From an uncultured Paracoccaceae bacterium (lineage in GTDB: Bacteria > Pseudomonadota > Alphaproteobacteria > Rhodobacterales > Rhodobacteraceae), in contig CALKXV010000021.1 of assembly GCA_938005545.1 (NCBI GenBank), forward strand, positions 19,588-83,587: 64,000 bases of DNA, read 5' to 3'. Positions 1-8,523 of the stretch are shown here, one piece after another. The notes beneath the pieces are model-generated. The model was not told the DNA's origin and did no database searches. It saw only the letters and a program-made list of their open reading frames with translations. Position 1 is the first letter of the stretch. Every line of letters begins with the position of its first letter. A program made the position numbers and the translations under genes.

Positions 1-1025
1 TTGGCGCCACGCGATTTCCAGACCTTCAGCAAATCTTCCAGAACGACGCTTACGTCACCAATGATCGGAAGCTCAACGCGGATGACTTTGTTGATGGACG
101 ACGGATCGATGTCGATATGCGCCTTGACCGAACCCGGACTGAAATCCTGAACACGGCCAGTGATCCGGTCGTCGAAACGCGCACCAATGTTGATCATCAA
201 ATCACAGTCGTGCATCGCTAGGTTGGCTTCGTAAAGCCCGTGCATACCCAACATGCCCAGCCAGCTTTTGCCGCTTGCCGGATAGGCACCAAGGCCCATC
301 AGGGTTGAGGTGATGGGAAACCCGGTCATATCCACCAGTTGGCGCAGCAGTTGGCTGGCCTTAACGCCTGAGTTGATAACGCCGCCGCCCGAATAGACGA
401 TGGGACGTTCGGCGGTTTCTATGGCCTCAACCAGCGCTTCAATCACCTCCATGTCGCCCTTTGTTTGGGGCGCATAGTGGGATGTTACGTCTTCGGGCTT
501 GGTATACCCGCCGTTGGCGAACTGAACGTCCTTGGGGATATCGACCAAAACAGGGCCCGGACGGCCCGTGATCGCGACGTGGAAGGCCTGGTGGATGGTT
601 TCCGACAGTTTGTCGGTTTCTTTGACCAACCAGTTATGTTTGGTGCAGGGCCGCGTGATGCCAACGGTATCGGCTTCCTGAAAGGCATCGTTGCCGATCA
701 TGAACGTCGGAACCTGCCCGGTCAGAACAACAATGGGGATGGAATCCATCAGCGCGTCGGTCAGACCGGTCACCGCGTTCGTCGCACCCGGCCCCGATGT
801 GACCAAGCAAACGCCCGGTTTCCCGGTTGAACGGGCATACCCTTCGGCCGCATGCACAGCGCCTTGTTCATGACGGGCAAGGACATGGCGAATGTGGTTT
901 TGTTGAAATATTTCGTCATAAATCGGAAGGACAGCGCCGCCAGGGTATCCGAACACGACCTCAACACCCTGATCTTTCAGAGCTTCTACAACCATTCTTG
1001 CGCCGGTCATCTGTTCTTGTGTCAT
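1..1025 (-). CDS. ilvB: acetolactate synthase large subunit (3' end off the left edge)
   Basis: This is the N-terminal 341 residues of the thiamine-diphosphate enzyme that joins two pyruvates (or pyruvate and 2-oxobutyrate) at the first shared step of branched-chain amino acid synthesis. The start reads MTQEQMTGARMVVEAL. The ThDP-binding glutamate lies in RHEQGAVHAAEGYAR, and the motifs SGPGATN and GRPGPVLVDIPKDVQ are those of the catalytic subunit. The ATG at 1025-1023 follows a rho-independent hairpin by about 30 nt. With the leader peptide upstream, this shows transcription attenuation. The gene probably continues leftward into ilvH, which cannot be seen here. The family assignment is secure. 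The choice between ilvB and ilvI is only a naming convention. Confidence 0.95.
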   Translation of the reverse strand, partial: MTQEQMTGARMVVEALKDQGVEVVFGYPGGAVLPIYDEIFQQNHIRHVLARHEQGAVHAAEGYARSTGKPGVCLVTSGPGATNAVTGLTDALMDSIPIVVLTGQVPTFMIGNDAFQEADTVGITRPCTKHNWLVKETDKLSETIHQAFHVAITGRPGPVLVDIPKDVQFANGGYTKPEDVTSHYAPQTKGDMEVIEALVEAIETAERPIVYSGGGVINSGVKASQLLRQLVDMTGFPITSTLMGLGAYPASGKSWLGMLGMHGLYEANLAMHDCDLMINIGARFDDRITGRVQDFSPGSVKAHIDIDPSSINKVIRVELPIIGDVSVVLEDLLKVWKSRGA

Positions 1026-1054
1026 CGCGCCTGCATCCTTTTAGTATCGCGCAT

Positions 1055-1085
1055 AAAAAAGCCCCCGGAGTTTCGGGGGCGCATG
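1055..1085 (-). terminator. ilv attenuator: terminator hairpin and 3' arm of the antiterminator
   Basis: On the minus strand a 7-bp GC stem (GCCCCCG / CGGGGGC, 1080-1074 with 1067-1061) is followed by six T (1060-1055), about 30 nt before the ilvB start. The bases 1085-1078 (CATGCGCC) are the exact complement of GGCGCATG at 1124-1117, inside the leader peptide gene. They overlap the first three bases of the terminator stem, so the two foldings exclude each other. Confidence 0.88.
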
Positions 1086-1107
1086 AGGTCCTTGTTCAGG
1101 GAAACCG

Positions 1108-1158
1108 TTACCGGCCCATGCGCCATGATCCAATTCTTACGACAAGGTGAAGTCTCAT
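1108..1158 (-). CDS. ilvL: ilv leader peptide (16 aa)
   Basis: This tiny ORF encodes MRLHLVVRIGSWRMGR. An AAGGAG ribosome site lies just before the ATG. Five of residues 3-9 are branched-chain amino acids (Leu, Leu, Val, Val, Ile). The bases of codons 11-14 form the 5' arm of an 8-bp antiterminator with 1085-1078. By the classical model, a ribosome waiting at the Leu/Val/Ile codons leaves that arm free and ilvB is transcribed. A ribosome that reaches the stop covers it and the terminator forms. Size, codon content, ribosome site and alternative pairing all agree. Expression itself is inferred. Confidence 0.85.
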   Translation of the reverse strand: MRLHLVVRIGSWRMGR

Positions 1159-1182
1159 CGAAGGCTCCTTTTCAGTTCGGCG

Positions 1183-1210
1183 AGACTAGCAGTGTCGTAA
1201 AGGGCGTCAA
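1183..1210 (-). promoter_or_regulatory. candidate ilv promoter
   Basis: On the minus strand TTGACG (1210-1205) and TAGTCT (1188-1183) are separated by 16 bp. Transcription would start near 1176, giving an untranslated stretch of about 18 nt before the leader peptide ATG. The good -35 and the position fit the attenuator. The -10 is weak. Confidence 0.55.
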
Positions 1211-1696
1211 CAGCCAATTTTCTATTTCTTGCGCAAAAGGGCCGAATTGCGCAACTTCCCGTCATTGGTCGGCTTTGAACCGGGCGATGCGCGACGCCAA
1301 ACCCCGTGTGACCTGTGATTCCAAGTGCAACGAGATTGCCCTTCCAGCCAGACGTTGTTGGTTCAGATTGCACGTTCCATCCACACTGAATTCCCAAAAA
1401 TGATTCTTAACCGGTGAAATTTGTGCCAACACAATCGCCTGGATTGTTTGCCTACAAATGCAACATGTTGGCCTTGGGAATCGCGAAGCGATTTGGTTTC
1501 TTGCGCGAGAGGCTATCTCCACGCAAGATCTGAACAGTTTCACGGAGTTGTATACCGCTGTGTGCGCTAACATAAATAATTTCCTGTCCTTACGGTTGCG
1601 TGATCAGATTATCCCGCTACGTTCCACGCCACTTGAAACGATCCGCCCACTTTCTAAAAGTGAGCACCATATAAATAAAACGGGAGGAAATACCGA
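1211..1696. other. divergent intergenic region ilvB / dctP
   Basis: No convincing gene is visible between the ilv promoter and dctP; the short ORFs here lack ribosome sites and family resemblance. Two small inverted repeats stand out. AATCGC-GAA-GCGATT (about 1481-1495) can form a hairpin. CACTTT-CTA-AAAGTG (1648-1662) sits 35 bp before the dctP start, next to an A/T-rich stretch containing TATAAA (1670-1675). The second could be an operator or overlap the dctP promoter. Confidence 0.4.
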
Positions 1697-2785
1697 ATGG
1701 ATCGTCGTTCTTTTCTAAAGAAGACAACCCTTGGCGGCACGGCTGTTGCAGCTACGTCGCTGGCAGCGCCTGCAATCGCTGATGGCCATGGCCGCACACT
1801 GACTATGGTGACATCTTGGCCCGAGGGTTTTGCTGTCCTTGATGACGCTGCAAGCTACTTCACCAATGCGGTAAATACGATGTCCGGCGGTTCGCTTACC
1901 ATCGACAAAAAGACGCCGGGCCAATTGGTTGGTGCTTTCGAAGTGTTCGATGCGGTGTCGTCCGGTCAGGCCGACATGTATCACTCAGCCGACTATTACT
2001 TCGGCGGCCAGCACCCCGGTTACAACTTCTTCACGGCCGTGCCATTTGGCGCGACGGCGCAGGAATTGTTCAACTGGTACTACAACGACGGCGGTCAGGA
2101 ACTGCACGACGAACTGGGTCAAATCTTTGGTCTGAAGCCGTTCCAGTGTGGTAACTCAGGCTCGCAGTCGGGTGGTTGGTTCCGTAAGGAAATCAAATCG
2201 GTCAATGACTTTCAGGGTCTTCGGTTCCGTATGCCGGGCCAAGGTGGTCAGGTTCTGGGTAAACTGGGCGCCAGCGTTCAGAACATTCCGGGCGGTGAAT
2301 TGTACCAGGCTCTTAGCTCGGGCGCATTGGACGGACTTGAGTGGGTTGGCCCGCTTGCAGATGAACGCGCCGGCTTCCAGGAAGTCGCCAAATTCTACTA
2401 TGCTGCTGGTTTCCACGAGCCGGGTTCGGGTTTGACGGCAGCGATGAACCTGGATGTTTGGGAAGGCCTTGATGACGCACAAAAGGCGATCATCGACAAC
2501 GCAACCAAGGCGACCAACATCTATCAGTTCAGCCGCACAATGGCACAGAACGGTGCAGCGCTTGAGCGTTTGAAGTCGCAGGGCGTAACTGTTCTGAACT
2601 ACCCAGATGACGTTTGGGATGCATTCGGTGCGGCTTCGACAGAAGTGCGTGCAGAATCCATGAGCGATCCGTTGTATAAAAAGATTTCGGACAGCTTCGT
2701 GGCCAGCCTCGCCTCAAGCTCAAGCTGGATTCAGCAGTCGGACGGTTTCTACCTCCAGCAGCGCCAGCGTGTGATGGGCGGCTAA
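1697..2785 (+). CDS. dctP: TRAP transporter substrate-binding receptor, DctP/TakP type
   Basis: This periplasmic receptor binds an organic acid and hands it to the DctQM membrane complex. The N-terminus has a twin-arginine signal (RRSFLKK, residues 3-9) with probable cleavage after AIA near residue 28, so it may be exported already folded. The motif LRFRMPG (175-181) supplies the conserved arginine that grips the substrate carboxylate in this family. LEWVGP (214-219) and FHEPGSG (239-245) resemble the TakP / COG4663 branch, whose members take 2-oxo acids, lactate or mannitol/chloroaromatic-type acids. A strong GGAGG precedes the ATG. At 362 residues it is normal length. The exact ligand cannot be read from sequence. 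Confidence 0.92.
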   Translation: MDRRSFLKKTTLGGTAVAATSLAAPAIADGHGRTLTMVTSWPEGFAVLDDAASYFTNAVNTMSGGSLTIDKKTPGQLVGAFEVFDAVSSGQADMYHSADYYFGGQHPGYNFFTAVPFGATAQELFNWYYNDGGQELHDELGQIFGLKPFQCGNSGSQSGGWFRKEIKSVNDFQGLRFRMPGQGGQVLGKLGASVQNIPGGELYQALSSGALDGLEWVGPLADERAGFQEVAKFYYAAGFHEPGSGLTAAMNLDVWEGLDDAQKAIIDNATKATNIYQFSRTMAQNGAALERLKSQGVTVLNYPDDVWDAFGAASTEVRAESMSDPLYKKISDSFVASLASSSSWIQQSDGFYLQQRQRVMGG

Positions 2786-2803
2786 ACCCAATCAGTTTAA
2801 AAA

Positions 2804-2831
2804 ATCAAAGGGCCTTTCGGGGCCCTTTGAT
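2804..2831 (+). promoter_or_regulatory. stem-loop between dctP and dctQ
   Basis: A perfect 11-bp inverted repeat (ATCAAAGGGCC / GGCCCTTTGAT) with a 6-base loop lies 18 nt after the dctP stop. No T-run follows. It is more likely a partial terminator or 3' end protector that yields extra receptor mRNA than a full stop, since dctQM has no separate promoter that I can see. Confidence 0.7.
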
Positions 2832-2864
2832 GTATAACAAACGGGTATCTTGAGGGAGGGGCGT

Positions 2865-3767
2865 GTGATCGAAGCCGTAACCTGGTTTTTCCAGAGCATC
2901 GCGTTGGCGTTTGGCAACTTTTTCTACGCCGTCACCCATCCAAGCCTGTGGTTGGATTGGTCCAACAGCGAAGCGCTGATGCGGTTCATTTACTATGGTG
3001 GATCGGTCGAATTCTTCTTTGTCATTTTCACCATCTTCCTGATCCTGACCGCGATCGGTCTTTGGAAAAATTCGGTGATGTGGGGCATGGTGCGGGGCCT
3101 TGAAGGCATTGGCAATGTTCTGGGGCGCATTGCGGCCTGGGCTGGCATTCTGATGGTGCTTCAGCAAATCCTGATCGTGTTTGTTCAACGCATTTTCGCC
3201 AGCGCTCAGATTTCGATCGGGTTCGGCACACCCTTTGCCAAAGACGTGGCGTGGTGGGGCGAAGAATTGAAGCTTTATAACGCGATCATCATCTGCATGT
3301 GTGTGTCTTATACGTTCATTCAAGGCGGCCATGTGCGCGTTGATTTGGTCTATTCCGCCGTCAGTTACCGGACGAAAAAGATCATAGATATGTTCGGTAG
3401 CCTCTTTTTTATGATGCCTGCGGCCATCCTGATCTGGATGTATGGCTGGTACTTCTTGTGGCGGCATCTGGTTGTTCCAAAACCTTCGGCGTCCGACACG
3501 TTGGAGCGTCTTCTGGCCAAGTCTGCCGCATTTAAATGGAACGTCGAGACAATTGGGTTTTCGCCCAACGGCTTTGACGGATATTTCCTGTTCAAAATCC
3601 TGCTCAGCCTTTTTGCAGCGCTCGTCTTCCTTCAGGCCATCGCGTTTTTCTACCGCTCGTATCTTGAGTGGAAAGAAGGCCCCGAGTCCGAAGGCAAATA
3701 TTTGGATCGTGACGTGCTGGGCGATGAAGACGCCGAGTTGGTGCACGCCATCGAAGAAAATCACTAG
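2865..3767 (+). CDS. dctQ: TRAP transporter small permease subunit, DctQ
   Basis: This is the four-helix small membrane subunit that pairs with DctM. Hydrophobic segments lie near FFVIFTIFLILTAIGLW, AGILMVLQQILIVFV, FFMMPAAILIWMYGWYFLW and ILLSLFAALVFLQAIAFF. At about 300 residues it is longer than the usual 160-220, like the FcbT2 / COG4665 branch that goes with TakP-type receptors. I place the start at GTG 2865, because the purine-rich GGGAGGGG at 2853-2860 then serves as ribosome site. The longer TTG reading from 2850 would swallow it. It is co-directional with dctP and dctM, 12 nt before dctM. Confidence 0.88.
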   Translation: MIEAVTWFFQSIALAFGNFFYAVTHPSLWLDWSNSEALMRFIYYGGSVEFFFVIFTIFLILTAIGLWKNSVMWGMVRGLEGIGNVLGRIAAWAGILMVLQQILIVFVQRIFASAQISIGFGTPFAKDVAWWGEELKLYNAIIICMCVSYTFIQGGHVRVDLVYSAVSYRTKKIIDMFGSLFFMMPAAILIWMYGWYFLWRHLVVPKPSASDTLERLLAKSAAFKWNVETIGFSPNGFDGYFLFKILLSLFAALVFLQAIAFFYRSYLEWKEGPESEGKYLDRDVLGDEDAELVHAIEENH

Positions 3768-3779
3768 GGGGCGGCGGAA

Positions 3780-6134
3780 ATGTTGTTTGGATTAGACGGC
3801 GTAGAGGTCGGCCTGTTGATCGTATTTTTGATGCTGTTCAGCGGCATCTTGTCTGGGTTCCCGGTCGCCTTCGCCATCGGCGGTTCGGCCGTGATTTCCT
3901 TTGGAATAATTGCGGGGCTTGATCAGGCTGGTTTGCTGATCCATCAGGCAATTGACAAAAGCAATCCCGAATACGCTGCGCTATTGGCCGAAGGGATAAG
4001 GCCTGACAAGATATCCGTCTTTACCTTCCCCGAGCTTCCAAGGCTTGAAGTTCCAGTGTTCCCACAAGGGTGGGAAACTGCCCTTGATCGGAACGTCAGT
4101 TTTGTCGTCAACCGGATGAACGAACGGGTGCTGGCCGGGCAATCCATTGAAACGCTTCTGGCGGTTTTGATGTTCGTTCTCATGGGTATCACGCTGGAAC
4201 GGTCGAAGATTGCGAACGACTTGCTGTTGACCATGGCGCGGGTCTTTGGCCCACTACCGGGTGGTTTGGCCGTATCTATCGTGGTTGTGGGGGCGTTTCT
4301 GGCCGCATCGACAGGCATTGTGGGGGCCACGGTTGTCACTATGGGCCTTCTGGCGCTGCCGACGATGCTGCGCAACAACTATTCCCCCGAACTGGCAACG
4401 GGCGTCATTGCGGCGTCTGGGACGTTGGGGCAGATCATCCCGCCGTCCATTGTGATTGTTCTGTTGGGCACATTGGCTGGTGATCTCTACTCCGCAGCGC
4501 AGGAAAGCCGCGCGCAATTGGCGGGTTGTACGGACGCTTTGACTTACCTCGGCGAACCAGCTGTTGTTTCGGTCGGAACCCTTTTCCAGGCAGCGTTGTT
4601 GCCCGGTATCCTGTTGGCCGTTCTCTATGCCAGTTACGCCTTTGGCTACGCCATCTTCAATCCGTCGAAAGCGCCAGCGGTTCAGATGGGCACATCCGGC
4701 AACGAGGCGATCACACGCGGCGAAGGTTTGACGTGGTTCCTGTTTGCCCCCGTCATTCTGATCGGCGGCGTCATCCTTTTGTCATTGGTTGGTATTGTCG
4801 GCAGCCAGAACGTAAGCGTCAGCAGCTTCAGTGAAGCGGGCGAAAGCGCGTCTTTGCGTACCAACGTTGGCCCCGCCTGTCAGGCCTCGATGATCGAACT
4901 CCACGGTCAAGAGGCATGGGACAACGCCATCGCAGAAAGCGCGGTCATTGCCGAAGCGGGCGGCGTCACAGAATCTGTGGAACTGACCGACGAAGAACGC
5001 GTTGTCGCCGAAGACCTGGCCTTGGCCAATGCGGCACCTATCGGCACCGGCATTGCCGTGGCGCTGGTTCTTTTGGGTCTTGCGCTGACAACGGCCATGG
5101 GTGTTTCGCCAAGCTCTGATCCGCGTCCCATCTGGATTGGCATCGGGGGATTGGGTCTGGCCTTGTTCACGGATGCGGCCTTTGTGTCACCGCTGACCAC
5201 GCCGGGCTGGACGTTGATCATGATGGCCATTCCGTTCGCGCTTATCCTCTATGGCTGCCGACACGCCGTGGCGCGTTTGGCAAGGAACGAATTGCTGCGC
5301 GTGGTCTTCCCGCCACTGGTTCTGATCGTTGCGGTTCTGGGCTCGATCCTGGGCGGTATTTCAAACCCGACACCGGCTGCGGCCCTTGGGGCAGGTGGTG
5401 CCATTATGCTTGCCGCCTACCGGAAGCTGAAAGACGAACAGCAATCCGGCAAGATGATCCTTTGGGCCAGCTTCGCGCTGGTGATCATGCTGCTGATCGG
5501 CGTGAACTTTGATCTGCGCGTCACCCAAGACAATGTAAAAACCGAAAACTGGATTGCCTTCTTCGTGGCGCAAGGCGCTTATCTGTTCGCCATGTTCGGG
5601 CTGTTCTATGCCTGTTGGGTGCTGTTCCGTTCAGGCGTGCTACGCCCCGTGGTGCGCGAAACGGCCAAAGTTACCTCCATGGTCTTTACCATTCTGATCG
5701 GCTCGCAATTGCTGAACCTTGTGGTGATTTCCTTTGGCGGCGAACATTACATCCAGGACTTCTTGCGCAGCTTTGACGACGAAACCCGTGTCTTCCTTGT
5801 GGTGATGCTGGTGTTGTTCGTTCTAGGCTTCGTGCTCGATTTCCTTGAGATCATCTATATCGTCATCCCCATTGTCGGCCCGGTCATCTATGGCGGTGAA
5901 TTTGATCCCAAATGGGTGACGATCATGATTGCGGTGAACCTTCAGACGTCGTTCCTGACACCGCCCTTTGGGTTTGCGCTGTTTTATTTGCGCGGCGTGG
6001 CACCGCCCGAAGTCACCACCCGCCACATCTATCGTGGCGTCATTCCCTTTGTTCTGATCCAGGTCCTTGGCCTTGCGCTTTTGTGGTACTTCCCAAGCGT
6101 CGTCACCATCCTGCCCGATCTGATCCCGAACTAA
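3780..6134 (+). CDS. dctM: TRAP transporter large permease subunit, DctM
   Basis: This is the transport channel subunit, which uses an ion gradient to import the acid delivered by DctP. The family signature runs through GGLAVSIVVVGAFLAASTGIVGATVV and the GVIAASGTLGQIIPPS stretch, with a C-terminal half containing LQTSFLTPPFGFALFYLRG. At 784 residues it is far larger than a standard DctM (about 430). Extra length sits in an N-terminal hydrophilic loop (about residues 45-110) and a large insert of acidic, Ala/Glu-rich sequence followed by added helices (about 345-520). This enlarged form is known for the FcbT3 / COG4664 branch. The ATG follows GGGGGCGG. It is the last gene of the TRAP operon. 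Confidence 0.92.
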   Translation: MLFGLDGVEVGLLIVFLMLFSGILSGFPVAFAIGGSAVISFGIIAGLDQAGLLIHQAIDKSNPEYAALLAEGIRPDKISVFTFPELPRLEVPVFPQGWETALDRNVSFVVNRMNERVLAGQSIETLLAVLMFVLMGITLERSKIANDLLLTMARVFGPLPGGLAVSIVVVGAFLAASTGIVGATVVTMGLLALPTMLRNNYSPELATGVIAASGTLGQIIPPSIVIVLLGTLAGDLYSAAQESRAQLAGCTDALTYLGEPAVVSVGTLFQAALLPGILLAVLYASYAFGYAIFNPSKAPAVQMGTSGNEAITRGEGLTWFLFAPVILIGGVILLSLVGIVGSQNVSVSSFSEAGESASLRTNVGPACQASMIELHGQEAWDNAIAESAVIAEAGGVTESVELTDEERVVAEDLALANAAPIGTGIAVALVLLGLALTTAMGVSPSSDPRPIWIGIGGLGLALFTDAAFVSPLTTPGWTLIMMAIPFALILYGCRHAVARLARNELLRVVFPPLVLIVAVLGSILGGISNPTPAAALGAGGAIMLAAYRKLKDEQQSGKMILWASFALVIMLLIGVNFDLRVTQDNVKTENWIAFFVAQGAYLFAMFGLFYACWVLFRSGVLRPVVRETAKVTSMVFTILIGSQLLNLVVISFGGEHYIQDFLRSFDDETRVFLVVMLVLFVLGFVLDFLEIIYIVIPIVGPVIYGGEFDPKWVTIMIAVNLQTSFLTPPFGFALFYLRGVAPPEVTTRHIYRGVIPFVLIQVLGLALLWYFPSVVTILPDLIPN

Positions 6135-6160
6135 CTTTGGCAGACGGGGCTTGAAAATTG

Positions 6161-6199
6161 CGCTCTAGCAGCACCCTTCGGTTCGGTGTTGCTGGAGCG
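6161..6199 (+). terminator. stem-loop after dctM, probable terminator
   Basis: A 15-bp stem with two G-T pairs (6161-6175 with 6185-6199) and a 9-base loop lies 26 nt after the dctM stop. There is no U-run behind it, so termination may need Rho, or it may only protect the 3' end. Confidence 0.55.
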
Positions 6200-6285
6200 G
6201 CAAACGCAATATTCCGCACATTGTGGTCATAAAATTTCCGCATCGGTGCAGTATCCACCTTGGATTATCTGCTCGAGGTTTGATC

Positions 6286-7107
6286 ATGCGTATTCGTTCT
6301 TTCATTGTTGTGTCTTCGCTTTTGCTTGCTGCCGCAACGGCAGCTTTCCCCCAAACGAAAGACCGATTGGATCGGCGTGATAAGCTGTTTGGTTACGAAG
6401 CCGTCGGTCGTCTGCAAAGCGCACGTGGTCATTGTACCGCCGCACTGATTACACGCGATGTCGCTTTGACAGCTGCGCATTGCGTACATGGGAACGAAAC
6501 GAAACTTGTGTTTCAAATGGCGTTCAGTGATGGCGCGGCCCTTGCAACACGGCGGGTTGAAGATGTGGCGATGGCGCCCGGCTATCTGGATGCGTCCAAA
6601 CGCCGGAGCCGGACCAGCCAAACAGCCTATGATGTGGCCTTGGTGCGGCTTGCCAGCCCGATCTATGACGCGGGCACAAATCCATTCGACGTCGTGAAGT
6701 CCCCGGCAAAGGGGACGTCTCTGACTTTGGCATCCTACGGACGCGGGCGGATGGAAGCCCTGACGCTGGAGCGTGGCTGCGCGCTTGAAACGCTATATCG
6801 CGGCGGTGTCGTTCGGATTGATTGTGATGCAACCTATGGATCGTCGGGTGCGCCGGTTTTTTTCCAGTCCGGTGGTCGGCCCAAGATTTTTGCGATTGTG
6901 ACCAGCGGTGTTCACGCAGACGAAGCGGCTGATGGCATTGCAATCACCTATGGTGCCGAGCTGACCGAAATCGTGCCGGGCCTGCTTCAAACGTTGCGCA
7001 ACAAACGGGCTTTGGCGCCCGTAAGCGAAGGCGCGCGGCGCATCTCTGTCGGGGATCGATCCGCAGGAAGCGGCATTACCTTTATCCGCCCCGGTTCAAA
7101 CGATTGA
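6286..7107 (+). CDS. secreted trypsin-like serine protease
   Basis: This is a chymotrypsin-fold peptidase exported by a Sec signal (MRIRSFIVVSSLLLAAATAA). The catalytic triad is visible as H65 in LTAAHC, D116 in AYDVALVRL, and S187 in TYGSSGAPVF. Paired cysteines around the His and Ser (C50/C66 and C165/C180) fit the usual disulfides. I choose ATG 6286 over an upstream GTG at 6223 because the signal peptide begins there and GAGG lies about 9 nt before it. Length is 273 residues. It is a stand-alone gene that converges with bpt, with only 4 bp between the stops. The target is unknown; it resembles the V8/trypsin-like secreted proteases of roseobacters. Confidence 0.88.
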   Translation: MRIRSFIVVSSLLLAAATAAFPQTKDRLDRRDKLFGYEAVGRLQSARGHCTAALITRDVALTAAHCVHGNETKLVFQMAFSDGAALATRRVEDVAMAPGYLDASKRRSRTSQTAYDVALVRLASPIYDAGTNPFDVVKSPAKGTSLTLASYGRGRMEALTLERGCALETLYRGGVVRIDCDATYGSSGAPVFFQSGGRPKIFAIVTSGVHADEAADGIAITYGAELTEIVPGLLQTLRNKRALAPVSEGARRISVGDRSAGSGITFIRPGSND

Positions 7108-7111
7108 TGAA

Positions 7112-7936
7112 TTAGCGTGTTGGCCGGGTGTCGGGCAGGCTGATCTGTGCGACTTGTTCGGCAATGGGGTCTGTCGATAAAGAATGGCTGTCTGCATCGA
7201 ATTGTGCCGGATCGTCCAAAGTGCGCCACTCTCCGGCGGAATAAACTTCAACCGATGAAAAGTTCGCCTTGTAGCCCATCTTTTCAGACCCCGGCACCCA
7301 ATAACCCAAATAGACGTAAGGTAGGCCAGCTTCGCGGGCGATGTTGACGTGATCCAGAATGACATAAGTTCCAAGGCTCGAACCCGCCAGTGAGGGTTCG
7401 TAAAAGCTGTAGACCATGCTGAGCCCGTCATCGAGTACATCGGTCAGGCAAACGGCCGCCAGGCTTTTCCCATCGTCGTCGTGCATGGCGTATTCAACGA
7501 CCCGGCTGCGGATCGGGGTTTCTTCGATCATCGCAGCGAACTCAAAAATATCCATGTCCGCCATGCCACCATCGGCGTGACGGCTATCAAGATAGCTTCG
7601 AAACAGCGTATATTGTGCTTCGGTCGCCCAAGGCGATGTCGCCTCACGCTTCAACCCGGTGTTTTTCTTCACTGTGCGCTTTTGACTGCGTGACAATTCA
7701 AAATCTGCCACCCGAATGCGTGCTGAGTAACAGGCCGAGCAATCTGCGCAGGACGGGCGATACAAAACGTTTTGCGAACGCCGGAAACCTTGCTTGGACA
7801 ACGAGTTGTTCAACTGCTCGGCATAATCGCCTTGAAGGGATGTAAACAACTTCCGTTCCATCCGCCCCTCAAGATAGGGGCAGGGCTGGGGCGCCGTCAC
7901 ATAGAATTGCGGCGCAACAGGAAGCGTATGGCGCAT
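7112..7936 (-). CDS. bpt: aspartate/glutamate leucyltransferase (bacterial ATE/Bpt type)
   Basis: This enzyme moves leucine from Leu-tRNA to proteins with N-terminal Asp or Glu and so marks them for the ClpS/ClpAP N-degron pathway. The ATE N-terminal region has CPYLEGR (C19) and the cysteine cluster CADCSAC (C63, C66, C69). The C-terminal acetyltransferase-like domain contains SMVYSFYEP and [10 protein letters not shown]. The length of 274 residues is typical. Bacteria of this group are usually annotated 'arginyltransferase', but the bacterial branch uses leucine; the choice of amino acid is knowledge of the family, not seen here. It lies 70 bp downstream of the RDD gene, on the same strand. 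Confidence 0.9.
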   Translation of the reverse strand: MRHTLPVAPQFYVTAPQPCPYLEGRMERKLFTSLQGDYAEQLNNSLSKQGFRRSQNVLYRPSCADCSACYSARIRVADFELSRSQKRTVKKNTGLKREATSPWATEAQYTLFRSYLDSRHADGGMADMDIFEFAAMIEETPIRSRVVEYAMHDDDGKSLAAVCLTDVLDDGLSMVYSFYEPSLAGSSLGTYVILDHVNIAREAGLPYVYLGYWVPGSEKMGYKANFSSVEVYSAGEWRTLDDPAQFDADSHSLSTDPIAEQVAQISLPDTRPTR

Positions 7937-8006
7937 GTACTAGCCTTCAACAATCTGACGAACAGACTATCAACTTGAACGTGTTACGCCAATCCCTTTT
8001 CAGGGA

Positions 8007-8459
8007 TCATGCGACCTGTTTGTTTAAGGCAACGGTGCCAAGAACCATATCGCTCAGGCCCTGTTTTCGCTCGGTCATCAGCATCATGACGATGGAAATC
8101 AACTGTAAAGGGAATGTCACCACCGAGATGAAGTAACCCAGCGTGTGAAGGAACGCCGTTGAACCCGTCAGGTAATCCCCCTGCGCGGTGCGTAATTCGA
8201 TAGCCATCACGCGCATACCGGGCGTTGCTGATCGCGATGCGATTGTCCCCCAACGATACAGGAAACTGACGACGCCAAATAAAAATGGCAGGAATAACAA
8301 GGCTGTAAAAAAGCTGAACAATGTCAGAACGCCAACGATTACCGCAATGATCACCACGTCGATCAACCATGCGAACAAACGTTTGCTAGGCACATCCTCG
8401 TACATCTCGGACGAATATTGTGGATCAGGCAGAGTTGACGGGCGAGAGGCGGCAGTCAT
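8007..8459 (-). CDS. RDD family membrane protein
   Basis: This is a 150-residue inner-membrane protein. The RDD domain starts with RLFAWLIDVVIIAVIVG (arginine and aspartates in the first helix) and continues with FFTALLFLPFLFGVVSFLYRW. The family hallmark SRSATPGMRVMAIEL (about residues 74-88) is followed by a third helix, HTLGYFISVVTFPLQLISIVMML. Its role is unknown; some RDD proteins have been linked to ion transport. The ATG is at 8459, 64 bp downstream of the DUF2852 gene, with a hairpin between them. Confidence 0.85.
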   Translation of the reverse strand: MTAASRPSTLPDPQYSSEMYEDVPSKRLFAWLIDVVIIAVIVGVLTLFSFFTALLFLPFLFGVVSFLYRWGTIASRSATPGMRVMAIELRTAQGDYLTGSTAFLHTLGYFISVVTFPLQLISIVMMLMTERKQGLSDMVLGTVALNKQVA

Positions 8460-8491
8460 GGTGTGGATCCTTTATCGTTCGATGTGGGTCA

Positions 8492-8517
8492 GAGCCGCGC
8501 TTTTCAAGGCGCGGCTC
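8492..8517 (-). terminator. hairpin between the DUF2852 and RDD genes
   Basis: A perfect 9-bp GC-rich stem (GAGCCGCGC / GCGCGGCTC) with an 8-base loop lies 7 nt after the DUF2852 stop on the minus strand. There is no clear T-run. It may terminate DUF2852 transcripts or act as an RNA processing site. Confidence 0.5.
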
Positions 8518-8523
8518 GCAGTC

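Noticed and set aside
2805..3764. 319-codon open frame antisense to dctQ
   Set aside because: dctQ has family membrane segments and a ribosome site; the antisense frame has neither and looks like its mirror.
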